From positions 11,070,632 through 11,134,631 of the forward strand of contig OX442418.1 in assembly GCA_949361645.1 (NCBI GenBank): a DNA stretch of 64,000 nucleotides, in the 5' to 3' direction. Each line of letters opens with the position of its first letter. Position 1 is the first letter of the stretch. This DNA comes from Spongilla lacustris. Taxonomy: Eukaryota; Porifera; Demospongiae; Spongillida; Spongillidae. The position numbers and the translations under genes were made by a program. The notes under the pieces are model-generated. The model was not told the origin of the DNA. It searched no databases and saw only the letters and a list, made by a program, of their open reading frames with translations. Positions 35,521 through 47,240 of this stretch are shown piece by piece.

Positions 35521-36090
35521 GAGGTCCCCGACTCTACTTGCTTTATCGTACGCAGGATTGTGCGGCCAATGCAATCCATGGTTTGTACCGTAACATATAC
35601 ATGTATATATCTACCATCATGCACGGCTCACGTGCATGTACGCGTAACAACGTGATCACAAGATTCACAACACTAGACTGCTATTGAAAAGAGTCTCTGC
35701 CAGGGCAGATTAGTAGACTAAGTAGAGCATTGACAAAGGCACACGTTACTTAATCCTTCTTCAGTATTTGTGCTGCTTGTATTCATCATCAGCATAGAGA
35801 GGATCCACCCATCATGTTGTACGAATTGGTTTTATGTGCCAATGCACACTGCATGGGCTATAGTTGCATGGGAGATGTGTAGTACCACACAGGTAGTAGA
35901 TGCGTGAGATCAGTGACAAAAAGCATGTCTATCATATTGAGTTCATCATGCAGTATATAGCACTATTTACTAACACGTGGATTGTTCTCCGAATTAACTA
36001 CCTAGCAAGGGTATCTTTACACAGAAAAACTATTGATGGAACACATGTTGCTGTTCAGCAAGAAGCACCAAAGTGCATCTGTACCGCATG
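35521..36090. other. No gene recognised
   Basis: Unique-looking sequence without coding support between the satellite and a hairpin. Confidence 0.4.
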
Positions 36091-36210
36091 AAAAACTATA
36101 TGCCAAATATGGTGGTAAACATGGCATTCTCTGTACTGCAAGCACTTTCGCACAGCGTGTGTATAAGTACATGCAGAGAATGCCATGTTTACCACCATAT
36201 AGTTTTCCGT
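36091..36210. repeat. Long near-perfect hairpin
   Basis: GGTGGTAAACATGGCATTC plus TCTG on the left arm (36111-36133) is matched perfectly by its reverse complement at 36174-36197, around a loop of about 40 bases. The pairing extends outward to AAAACTATAT apart from a 9-base interruption on the left arm. It could be a tiny MITE or a small-RNA hairpin. Confidence 0.75.
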
Positions 36211-36249
36211 ACATATGTGTGCATGTGATTTGGATGTTCATACATGTAA

Positions 36250-36380
36250 ATCAGTGGCGAGGTGGCCGGGGGGGCAGGGGGAAGGGGGGGGGGGGGGCAA
36301 TTGCCCCCCCCCCCCCCCAGCGGGCCTTAAAAAGGGGGCGGCAAAATGACTATGACTATAGGGGGGGGGGGGGGGGGGCC
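36250..36380. repeat. Poly-G/poly-C segment with dispersed-repeat terminus
   Basis: ATCAGTGGCGAGGTGGC at 36250-36266 is followed by G, C and G homopolymers. The reverse complement of the same 17 bases sits beside similar homopolymers at 55565-55581, so these are ends of a dispersed element. Confidence 0.6.
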
Positions 36381-36420
36381 AGCCGCCAAGCGAATCGCGT
36401 TTATTATTTAGAGGATTGCA

Positions 36421-36566
36421 CTGACGTCACGCGCAAAGTGTGTTGTTTACATGTAGTTACGTAACTTACGTCGCATGCATGTTGCATACCACGTGAGCGT
36501 ATGACACCACCTTCGATATTCGTTACCGTCCGGTTATTGTTTAGTAAGCTGCGCGTGACGTCAGGG
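36421..36566. mobile_element. Short MITE with CTGACGTCACGCGCA ends
   Basis: CTGACGTCACGCGCA at 36421 and its reverse complement ending at 36564, flanked by TGCA at 36417-36420 and 36567-36570. No coding capacity. It ends only about 30 bp from the left terminus of giant element 2. Confidence 0.55.
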
Positions 36567-37053
36567 TGCAACTCTCTATTAAGATGATCATTAGTATACA
36601 GGGTCTTTGCGAAAGAATGCAACGCTTTTGTAGTGGAATATCTTTTCAACAGATGTAGCTAAAAATCTAGGATTTTGACACTAACATCAAGGGTTTAGGC
36701 AAATTTTTATCCATATTTTTAATTAAAAATTTATTAATCAAGATTAATTAGTTTTAATAACTACATGCAATTAACCGCATCGAGGTGTAGCAATGTTAAG
36801 ATATCAACTCTGAAACAAAAAACAAATAATCATAATTTTTTCATCACTAGAACTCAGCGTACGCTACGGAATCTATTTCGATTCGCGTACGCATGCGCAT
36901 TGTGCCCAATTATTAATTCTGGATCATGATGTCATCTGGATGCCACACCTCCACCTAACTTGGACACGTAGCCCCACCCTCGAGTCGTGTGCAACGAAAC
37001 TGCCCCACCTTCTCTTTGCACGATGCAGTTGCCATTACTCGGCTACATCTTGT

Positions 37054-38972
37054 CACAGTTGTTTGGAGTTGGAAACTATAGGTTGCGTATTAAGAACATA
37101 CGGTACGGGCTCTTAACACAACTTTTAATGAGCTCATTATCGCAGTCGTTTTATCGTACCTTTTCAGAGGTCTATTTCTTACTGGGTTAACACTCTTATT
37201 AAAAAACAAATATAGTTTCCACATCTTCTAACCTTCCTCTTCTAAAATATGTCTGCATGTGTTGATCTCATGTCGTCTAATGTGTCAGTAAACAAGGAAG
37301 TCATGACATTATGTGCGCGTGTATTGGAATATGACCTTCAGTTGTGGATGTTGTACGGGCAGCTCCCGCAAGAACTCACGGTAAGCCTGGCGCTTTCGTA
37401 AAGAGAAATAATGGGGGCACAAGGCTATGTATACCAAAAGACGAGAACGATAATTTTTCTCTTGCTGTGATATTTGCATTTTCATGAATAAGTGACACGC
37501 TTGCGACTTAATATGTAGGGCAAATGGATTACCGCATCAAGCAACTTGGTAGAATGTGTAGGAAACGAGTGGTTGACCATCGTGGGAAGAGAAGGTACAC
37601 TGTATATCAGTGTAAGGAGGTGGCAGAACAGCTTCGTATAGCTCAGTATCAGTCAACATAAACGATGATGTACCACAACTCTCAAAAATGAAGGGTGTTC
37701 CCAAAAAAAAAAAAAAAAAAAAAAAACAAGTCGCCTCTGGCTAGCTCACTGAGCTCAGGAGTGTAAGGTACAAGTAATATTATTAAAGATGTACAATTGA
37801 ATAACATGGCATATACTATTCACCTCATAACAAGTATCAAAGGCAGACGAAAACATCATCACACCCATGCATCAATCACAGGAGTACTTATCAGACACAT
37901 ACATGTACATCAACTGTACACTGTCCTGATTGTCCTGAGCCCCCACTGGCATCCTCTGTGTTTGTAACTCCTCTCACAGCCAGTAGCCCATGCAATGCAT
38001 TTGTGCTAAGTGCATCATCATGCGGCTGACAACGTCAGCCAGTACATGGTGTCAGTGCTGCCGCTTAGAAAAGCCCATGTCTCCATCAGAAGTGAAATGT
38101 GCACCAGAATTAATACTGCTGCTTCTGAGTGATGTGATGGCTCACTGCATAGCCAGTACATTTGAAGTTGATCTCCCTACCAGAAGTGAAATGCATATGG
38201 CAGTTGATGTAGCAGTCCTCCTAGCTGATGAGTGCCTCTTGCAAGTCCCTACCTGTGGAACAGTTAGGTTTGTCAACTACATGTATACTTTTTTTAGTTA
38301 ATTGTATTTTCTAACATGAGGGAACTACAGGATTTGGCCTACTTGGGGACCATGCAAAGTTCAGCGGGTTCACCCAGTACCACACCATACGAGTACCACA
38401 CCATGCATGAATGTCAAGCTCTAACGACTTGTGTCCATATAGTAAAGCACCACTTTCTAACACTTAGTACAACATCACTTCAGTTGTACCACCACCCAAA
38501 AAGATAAAACAATAACAACTCTTTATCAACGCTCGAAAACCGCTAAAAAATGGCTAGTTTTGTTCGTGTGTAACTTCGCAAAAATTATCGTTCTCGATTA
38601 GCCTACACAAAAAAACGGTACACACATGCCTTAGCTGTACCTTCCACGTTGGTTTTTTGGTGTTTCTTGCTGGAGGTCGTGGGAAATCCATTCTTTCTGA
38701 GGGGTGTTCTTTTGAGGTAGGCCGTTGTCGAAGGCCACAGTTCTTCGTGGGAGTGAGGCCCGAGCACGGGATTAGCACCATATAAAGTGCACAGGTCACA
38801 GTACTACACCGTGCAATAAACTTGTCAATAGGACATGTAGTTATCGTGTTTTGCTGTACATTCCAAAGGTCATTTCGTTGTCGGGGTGGTTGCTAAGGGG
38901 TGACGCAAGTACGTTTCAATATTACTTTTCTAAACCTAGTTTCCAATGTTTCAATGGAATTGAACAACCGTG
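37054..38972. mobile_element. 1.9-kb insertion with CAC termini and TTGT duplication
   Basis: Ends CACAGTTGTT and AACAACCGTG are inverted, and TTGT is duplicated at 37050-37053 and 38973-38976. The right arm of giant element 2 has the uninterrupted site (ACATCTTGTACACG, around 51940) with one TTGT, proving an insertion. CAC ends with 4-bp duplications are known from Chapaev-type (CMC) transposons, but no CMC transposase is seen, so the assignment is tentative. A run of 24 A lies near 37708. Confidence 0.85.
37249..37641 (+). CDS. Two-exon small protein inside the 1.9-kb insertion, unknown
   Basis: ATG 37249 opens 44 codons (MSACVDLMSSNVSVNKEVMT ... LWMLYGQLPQELT) up to a donor GTAAGC at 37381. 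The acceptor TATGTAG at 37518 leads, in phase 0, to GKWITASSNLVECVGNEWLT and a TAG at 37639-37641. The spliced product would be 84 residues. No family is recognised. It may be a captured host gene fragment or a decayed element gene. A second coding-like exon on the minus strand at about 38799-38640 (RMDFPRPPARNTKKPTWK, donor GTACAG) points to more captured sequence. Confidence 0.35.
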
Positions 38973-39899
38973 TTGTACACGTTAAGTATCTCCATTTCTG
39001 CAAAATCAAATCTTGCGGTTTGCCGTTACGATCGCCTTACGTCGTACAGTGTACGACCAGTTGAAATCATGTATGGTGCGCAACAAATTTAGCAAGGACG
39101 AGACAAACGAATCTTTTAAAAACGAGATCGGTCCGATTTATCAGATTCTGTCATACGTGAGTTAAAGTGCCGTACAGCTGTAGTAACACAAAAACAAACA
39201 CACACACACGTACACACACACGCACACACGTACACACACACAAAAACCACTTCAAGTATTAGAAGTCCTTCCAACAGAATCAATCAATCACAACCTCGAA
39301 ATAAAAACAGTCATGTAGCTTCATTGGTAAATACTGCCTTTTCACTGTGTGTATAGCTTGTTATGGTACACTAGCATCTTGTTACCAAACCTTGTTACAG
39401 CATGCATGTAGTTTGCCTGGATAGTGTGCCTTATTCTCAGGTGCAGTGTGTAGGCCTATCTTCTTTTGGTAAATAAATTATTTAACTATTATAAAGTTGT
39501 CTTTTTACCCTGCACTTGTTCCAGTATGTAGCCTGTCTTAGTTCTTTAAGCATGCAGTTAGTCTTGGTACTGCCTTGCTATTCGTGTAGGAACCTTATCT
39601 TGGGACACCATGCCAAACCTTGTTTACAGCATGCAGCTTGCGTTAATTGTTTACTTTATTGCAATCAGAAACTGGTCTTGGTACTTAAAAATCATGTAAC
39701 CAGTCTTGGTAACCTGCCTTGTTACAGCGTGCAGCTTGTCTGCCTGTATATAAAATGCATGTGTAATCTGTCTTGGTGCATAAAACGTGTAGTTTGTATT
39801 ACTACACTGCTTTGTTACAGTACCTTGTTACAGTACCATCGCACCAAACCTTGACAATGGCACCAAACCTTGTTAAAGTTCCTGGGCAACATACCTTGT

Positions 39900-42800
39900 T
39901 ACAGTACCTCAGCACCAAACTTTACGTAGCTATAGCTAGCCTTGGTACTACTGAGTTAGCACCCTGCCTTGTATCTGTATTTAGCTTGACTTGATACACA
40001 GAGCCTTGTTACTTAGCTTGTATTAGCACCATGCCTTGTTACTGTATTTATCTTTTTTTTTTAGCACCTTGCCTAGTTATTTTATTTAGCTTGTGTTAGT
40101 ACCCTGCTTTGTTATAGTATTTAGCTTGTGATAGCACCCTACCTTGTTACTGTATTTAGCTTGTGTTAACACTCTGCCCTATCTTGTTACAGTTTTTATT
40201 AATGAGGCTTGCCTTGGTACCCAGAGCCTTGTTGCTGTATTTAGTTTGTGTTAGCACCCTACCTTGATACTGTATTTAGCTTGTGTTAGCACCCTGCCTT
40301 GTTAAGCTTGTGTTAGTACCCTGCTTGTTACTGTTCTTAGTATATGTTAGCACCCTGCCTTGTTATTTTATTTAGCTTGTGTTAGCACCCTACCTTGTTA
40401 CTGTATTTAGCTTGTGTTAGCACCGTGCCTTGTTACTGTATTTAGCTTGTGTTAGCACCCTACCTTGTTACTGTATTTAGCTTGTGTTAGCACCCTGCCT
40501 TGTTACTTGTATTGGTATACAGAGCCTTGTTGCTGTATTTAGGTTGTCTTAGCACACTAACTTGTTACTGTATTTAGCTTATGGTAGCACCATGCCTTGA
40601 TACTGTATTTAGCTTCTGTTAACACCCTGCCCGACCTTGTTAGTGTTTTTAAAAATGTAGCTTGCCTTGGTACCCAGAGCCTTGTTGCTGTATTTAACTT
40701 GTGCTAGCATCCTACCTTGTTACTTTATTCAGCTTGTGTTAGCACCCTGCCTTGTTTCTGTATTTAGCTTCTGTTAACACCCTGCCCTACATTGTTTTAA
40801 ATTGCCTTGGTGCACGGAGCCTTGTTACTTTATGTAGTTTGTGTTAGCACCCTGCCTTGTTATTGTATTTATCTTGTCTTGGTGCACAAAGCCTTGTTGC
40901 TGTATTTAGTTTGTCTTAGCACCATAGCTTGTTACTGTTATTAGTGTATGGTAGCACCATGCATTGTTTCTGCATTTAGCTTGACTTGGTACACATAGCC
41001 TTGTTGCTGTATTTAGTTTGTGTTAGCACCATGCCTTGTTATTTTATGTAGCTTGTGTTTGCACTCTGCCTTGTTTCTGTATTTAGCTTGTCTTGGTACA
41101 CACAGCCTTGTTGCTGTGTTAGCACCCTACCTTGTTACTGTATTTAGCTTGTCTTGGTACACAGAGCCTTGTTGCTGTATTTAGTTTGTGTTAGCACCAT
41201 GCCTTGTTACTTTATTTAGCTTGTGTTAGCACCCTGCCTTGTTACTATATTTATCTTGTCTTGGTACACACAGCCTTGTTGCTGTATTTAGTTTGTATTA
41301 GCACCCTGCCTTGTTACTGTTTTTAGCTTGTTATGGTACACACAGCCTTGTTGCACCCTGCCTTGTTATCTGTGCTAGCACCCTACCTTGTTACTGTGTT
41401 TAGCTTGTCTTGGTACACAGAGCCTTGTTGTAATATTTAGTTTGTGTTAGCACCATGCCTTGTTGCTGTATTTAGTTTGTGTTAGCACCATGCCTTGTTA
41501 CTTTATTTAACTTGTGTTAGAACCCTGCCTTGTTACTATATTTATCTTGTCTTGGTGCACACAGCCTTTTGCTGTATTTCGTTTGTGTTAGCACCATGCC
41601 TTGTTACTATATTTAGCTTGTGTTAGCACCCTGCTTTGTTTCTATATTTAGCTTCTGTTAACACCCTGCCCTACTTTGTTCCTGTTTTTAAGTTGCCTTG
41701 GTGCATGGAGCCTTGTTTCTGTATTTAGTTTGTGTTAGTACCCTAACTTGTTACTGTATTTAGCTTTTGTTTTGCACCCTGCTTTGTTACTGTATTTAGC
41801 TTGTGTTAACACCCTGCCTTGATACTGTATTTAGCTTGTGTTAGTACCCTGCATTTTTACTGTATTTATCTTGTATTGGTAAACAAAGCCTTGTTGCTGC
41901 ATTTAGTTTGTCTTAGCACTGTAACTTGTTACTGTATTTAGCTTATGGTAGCATACACTGCCCTACTTTATTACTGTTTTTAAATTGCCTTGGTGCACAC
42001 AGCCTTGTTGCTGTATTTAGTTTGTGTTAGTACCCTACCTTGTTACTGTATTTATCTTGTCTTGGTATGCAAAGCTGTGTTGCTGTATTTATAGTTTGTC
42101 GTAGCACCGTAACTTGTTACTTTATGTAGCTTGTGTTGGCACCCTTCCTTGTTACTGTAATTAGCTTGTGTTAGCACCCTGCCTTGATACTGTATTTAGC
42201 TTGTGTTAACACCCTGCATTGTTACTGTTCTTAGCTTTTGTTAGCACCCTGCATTGTTATTTTATTTAGCTTGTGTTTGCACTCTGCCTTGTTTCTGTAT
42301 TTAGCTTGTCTTGGTACACACAGCCTTGTTGCTGTGTTAGCACCCTACCTTGTTACTGTATTCACCATGCCTTGTTACTTTATTTAGCTTGTGTTAGCAC
42401 CCTGCCTAGTTACTGTATCTATCTTGTCTTGGTACACACAGCCTTGTTGCTGTATTTAGTTTGTGTTAGCACCATGCCTTGTTACTTTATTTAGCTTGTG
42501 TTAGCATCCTGCCTTGTTTCTATATTTCGCTTCTGTTAACACCCTGCCCTACTTTGTTACTGTTTTTAAGTTGCCTTGGTGCATGTAGCCTTGTTTCTGT
42601 ATTTAGTTTGTGTTAGTACCCTACCTTGTTACTGTATTTATCTTGTCTTGGTATGCAAAGCTGTGTTGCTGTATTTTGTCTGTCGTAGCACCCTAACTTG
42701 TTATTTTATGTAGCTTGTGTTGGCACCCTTCCTTGATACTGTATTTAGCTTGTGTTAAAACCCTGCTTGATACTGTATTTAGCTTGTGTTAACACCCTGC

Positions 42801-44360
42801 CTTGTTACTTTTGTTAGCACCCTGCCTTGTTATTTTATTTAGCTTGTGTTAGCACCCTGCCTTGTTACTGCATTTATTTTGTCTTGGTACACAATGCCTT
42901 GTTGCTGTATTTAGTTTGTCTTAGCACCGTAACTTGTTACTGTATTAACCTTATGGTAGCACCATGCCTTGTTACTTTATTTAGCTTGATTTAGCACCCT
43001 GCATTGTTGCTGTATGTAGCTTGGATTAACACCGTGCCTTGATACTGTATTTAGCTTGTGTTAGCACCTTACCTTGTTACTGTATTTAGCTTGTGTTTGC
43101 ACCCTGTCATGTTACTGTATTTATTGTGTCTTCGTACACAAAGCCTTGTTGCTGCATTTAGTTTGTGCTAGCACCCTACCTTTTTACTGTATTCAGCTTA
43201 TGTTAACACCGTGCCCTATCTTGTTACTGTTTTTAAAGATGTAGGTACCTAGAGCCTTGTTGTAGTATTTAACTTGTGTTAGCACCCTACCTTGTTACTT
43301 TATGTAGCTTGTGTTAGCACCCTGCCTTGTTACTGTTCTTAGCTTTTGTTAGCACCCTGCCTTGTTATTTTATTTAGCTTGTTTTAGCACCCTGCTTGTT
43401 ACTGTATTTATCTTGTCTTGGTACACAATGCCTTGTAGCTGTATTTAATTTGTCTTAGCACCGTAACTTGTTACTGTAGTTAGCTTATGGTAGCACCATG
43501 CCTTGTTACTGTATTTATCTTGTCTTGGTACACAAAGCCTTGTAGCTGTATTTAATTTGTCTTAGCACCGTAACTTGTTACTGTAGTTAGCTTATGGTAG
43601 CACCATGCCTTGTTACTGTATTTATCTTGTCTTGGTACACAAAGCCTTGTAGCTGTATTTAATTTGTCTTAGCACCGTAACTTGTTACTGTAGTTAGCTT
43701 ATGGTAGCACCATGCCTTGTTACTTCATTTAGCTTGTGTTAGCACCCTACCTTGGTACTGTATTTAGCTTGTGTTAGCACCCTACCTTGTTACTGTATTT
43801 AGCTTGTCTTGGTATGCAAAGCCTTGTTGTTGTATTTAGTTTGTCATAGCACCCTAACTTGTTACTCTATGTAGCTTGTGTTAGCACCATGCTTTGATAC
43901 TGTATTTAGCTTGTGTTAACACCTTACCTTTTTATTTTATTTAGCTTGTGTTAGCAACTTGTCTTGTTACTGTATTTATCTTGTCTTGGTACACAAAGCC
44001 TTGTTGCTGTGTTTAGTTTGTGTTAGCACCATAACTTGTTACTGTATTTAGCTTATGGTAGCTAGCTTGTGTTAGCACCCTGCGTTGTTACTGTATTTAG
44101 CTTGTGTTAGCACCCTACCTTGTTACTTTATTTAGCTTGTGTTAAAACCTTGCCTTTTTACTGTATTTAACTTGTGTTAGCACCCTGCCTTGACTGTATT
44201 CATCTTGTCTTGGTACACAGAGCTTTGTTACTGTATTTAGCTTGTGTTAACACTCTACTTAGAGCCTTGTTACCTTGTGTTACCACCCTGCCTTGTTACT
44301 GTATTTAGCTTGTGTTAGCACCCTGCTTTTTTACTCTATTTGGCTTGTCTTGGTATTCTG
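39900..44360 (+). repeat. 35-bp minisatellite of the left arm
   Basis: Tandem, diverged 35-bp units built around GTTACTGTATTTAGC and TTGTGTTAGCACCCTGCC, with alternative units carrying TTGGTACACAGAGCC. More than a hundred units fit in this stretch. The right arm carries the reverse complement (47240-50980). Confidence 0.95.
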
Positions 44361-44659
44361 CTTTCTCACATTTTGTAGCTTGTGCTGGGCTTTAAATGGT
44401 CCCCACTTTGTCAGTATGTAAACCTAGGCAGTCTTCATACCTGTAAATCTAGCCCACCTGCATACATGTACATGTATGTGAAGCTGATCTGTAAAAAGAA
44501 ACACTAAGACAACAGATGGTTGCATTTGTGAATGAAATTCATCATCCACTATCCAAACAAATAGTATGAATATTTGTAAACCTACATAAATGTATGCAGG
44601 TGGGCCATGGGCTAGGTTTACATGCATGGACAAGGTTGACTGGTTTGAATGAGGACTAT

Positions 44660-45095
44660 GAAGATAGGCTATGTCCACATACATGGGCTATGTCCACTAA
44701 CATGGGCTATGTCCACATACATGGGCTATGTCCACATACTTGGGCTATGTCCACATACATGGGCTATATCCACATACATGGGCTATGTCCACATACATGG
44801 GCTATGTCCACATACATGGGCTATGTCCACATACATGGGCTATGTCCACTTACAAGGGCTATGTCCATATAGGTTCACATACATGGGCTACATGTATGTC
44901 CACATACATGGGCTATGTCCACATACATGGGCTATGTCCACTTACATGGGCTATGTCCACATACATGGACTATGTCCACATACATGGGCTATGTCCACTT
45001 ACAAGGGCTATGTCCATATACACATGTAGGTTCACATACATGGGCTATGTCCACATACATGGGCTATGTCCACATACATGGGCTAGGTCCAATAC
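44660..45095. repeat. 19-bp minisatellite near the transposase
   Basis: Tandem ATGTCCACATACATGGGCT units with few changes. As 19 is not a multiple of three, all three frames cycle through the same 19-residue pattern, giving long open frames that are not genes. Confidence 0.95.
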
Positions 45096-45251
45096 ACGTA
45101 CATGTGATTGTGAACATAGTGTTTACACAAATATCGTGGTGGGATAGCTTTACAAGGATGTCAATACATGCACTCACCTAGCCCACATTGATATGTTGGG
45201 AATGCTGTCCAAAGTTGGAGGATCACATTTCTAAAGCTTCACTAGGCGTGA

Positions 45252-45408
45252 CCAATCCAATGCAAGCATTTAAGACCAATCAAACTGCAGGGTTATTTGA
45301 CCAATCCAAATCCATGCATAAGGACCAATCAAACTGCAGAGTTAGTTGACCAATCAGAATGCAACCTTTACCGACCAATAGGATTGCAGAAATCAATAAG
45401 TATAAAGG
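45252..45408 (+). promoter_or_regulatory. Periodic CCAAT array and TATA box of the element 2 transposase
   Basis: CCAAT at 45252, 45257, 45276, 45301, 45325, 45350 and 45375. Apart from the doubled first one, spacing is 24 or 25 bp throughout. TATAAAGG follows at 45401 and the start codon at 45443. The array arises from tandem copies of a unit with GACCAATCAAACTGCAG. The layout matches the promoter at 14838-14949. Confidence 0.75.
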
Positions 45409-45442
45409 ATAGTGTAGTCTCCACTACTGCCCATATTGCAGA

Positions 45443-46514
45443 ATGCCTCGAGCAGCTAGAGCTCCTAGGTTAACCATCGAGCTGTATTATGAGAATGGAA
45501 AAAATGCCAATCTCACAGTTAGTTCCTTTCGGAGGGCCTACCCTGCACACAGGACACTATGTCGCAGCACTGTGCTCAGGCTGGTGGCCAAGTTTGAAGA
45601 ACATGGAACAATGGAGGACAGGCTAAAAGGGCACTGTGGAAGGAAGAAATCTATAAGAGTTCCAAGCAACATTAACACCCTTGCCCAAATTGTCCAGAGG
45701 AACCCCCAAGCCAGCATTCAGTGCCTCCATGCTCAAACCGGGTTTAAGAAAACTACCATCTGTAAAATGTTGAGAATGGATCTTCATATGAAACCATACA
45801 TTCCCCATCCAGTCCAGGCTCTTAAAACACCTGATGCAGCCAAGAGGGTGAAGTGGGCAGAGGACTTCCTGGATGCAGTGGAGCTAGATTACACGTACCC
45901 AGAGTACATCTTATGGACAGATGAGGCCATATTTCACCTTAATGGAACTGTGAATCGCCACAACTCCATCACCTGGGCCTCCACAAATCCTCATCTGTAT
46001 GTTGAGAAGGATACCCAGAACAAGGCTGGAGTGATGGTGTGGGTTGGCCTAATCAAGGACCACATCATTGGTCCATTCTTTTTCAATGGAAAAGTAACTG
46101 GTGACCTATACCTCCAGCTGCTGCAGACAAGAGTACTGCCATCACTGCAAGCCATAATGGCGGATGATGTAGATTTTGTCATTTTCCAGCAGGATGGAGC
46201 ATCACCTCACTACTCCACTAAAGCCCGAGAATGGTTAGACGAATTAATTTGAGGGCAGGTGGATGGGACGGGCAGGATCTTTACCATGGCCAGCAAGAAG
46301 CCCAGACCTGTCACCCCTGGACTTCTGGCTATGGGGCTACCTGAAGGACAAAGTGTACAGTCACAGTGTGGCCACACTGCAGGAATTGAGAGATGCCATT
46401 GAAGATGAACTGCAGAGCATCCCAGCAGTGATGGTCCATAACGCAACACTGAGTGTTGTAGAGAATGCCAAGAAACTGATCTCAATTAATGGACTACAGT
46501 TAGGTATTTTGTAA
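45443..46514 (+). pseudogene. DD41D transposase of giant element 2, frameshifted
   Basis: ATG 45443 starts MPRAARAPRLTIE, which passes directly into LYYENGKNANLTV. Compared with the element 1 copy, seven residues (QRVAIVR) of the helix-turn-helix region are missing, an in-frame deletion. Catalytic blocks YILWTDEAIFHLNG and FQQDGASPHY are present. After WLDELI the frame meets TGA at 46250-46252 because of one extra T (46247-46250 region). The following frame continues at once with RWMGRAGSLPWPARSPDLSP and LDFWLWGYLK to the natural end at 46512-46514. The single-base shift could be a mutation or a consensus error. As read, the protein lacks its third catalytic Asp. Confidence 0.9.
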
Positions 46515-47240
46515 ACTTCACTATACCATCATTGTATCTTACAGTATGTACATGTATTTCTATTTCACTGTTAAGAAAATCTTCTCAACAATGACCACGA
46601 TAGCAGGATACATAAACAGCACACATGCAAAACACAAATACACAGGGTAGGAAGGCAAGCTAGAACTGCAGTAAGATACTGTAACAAAGTTCAGTACAAC
46701 ACATGTTACATCATGTAACAAGGTTGGGTACCAAGACTAGTAAGCTCTATGCTAACAAGGCAAGCCCAATACAAATTTGAAGACTAGATGCATACCTGAA
46801 GTATTAAGACAGACTAAGTGCTGTAAACAAGCATGATACCCACATACATGTACATGTACTTCAACAAGGTTTGGTGCCAAGATACTGTAACAAGGCAGGG
46901 TACCAAAATACATCACAACCCACATACTGCAAGAACGCACAATAATAACACAAGCTGGGTTACAAGACAGAAGCTACGTTCTTTTTAAATAAAGTTAGGT
47001 ACCCTCATTAGCTACATTTTAATAAGGTTTGGTAACAAAGGAATGTAACAGGGCAGTGTACCAACACAAGCGAAGCGCTTTATGCATAAAAAGACAGGAT
47101 ACACATGCATGTTATAAACAGGCAGACAAGCTACAAACTGTAACAAGACAGGTTACCAATACTGGTCTAATGAATAACAAGGCAGTATATCATAACAAGT
47201 TACATGATTTACATACCAAGTCTAGCTACTCACACCAATA
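46515..47240. other. Junction between transposase and right-arm minisatellite
   Basis: No gene. Contains early, diverged copies of the arm sequence (GGTACCAAGA, GTAACAAGG motifs). Confidence 0.5.

Larger units (their letters stand above)
36599..44380 (+). repeat. Left inverted arm of giant element 2
   Basis: Matches the reverse complement of 52393 down to about 46600. It contains a 1.9-kb insertion (37054-38972), a 44-bp extra segment near 39036-39079 absent from the right arm, a CA microsatellite near 39190-39240, and a long 35-bp minisatellite. Confidence 0.9.

Noticed and set aside
44594..45181. Open frames of 88-139 codons with HGLCPHTW repeats
   Set aside because: The 19-bp minisatellite cycles the same peptide through all three frames.
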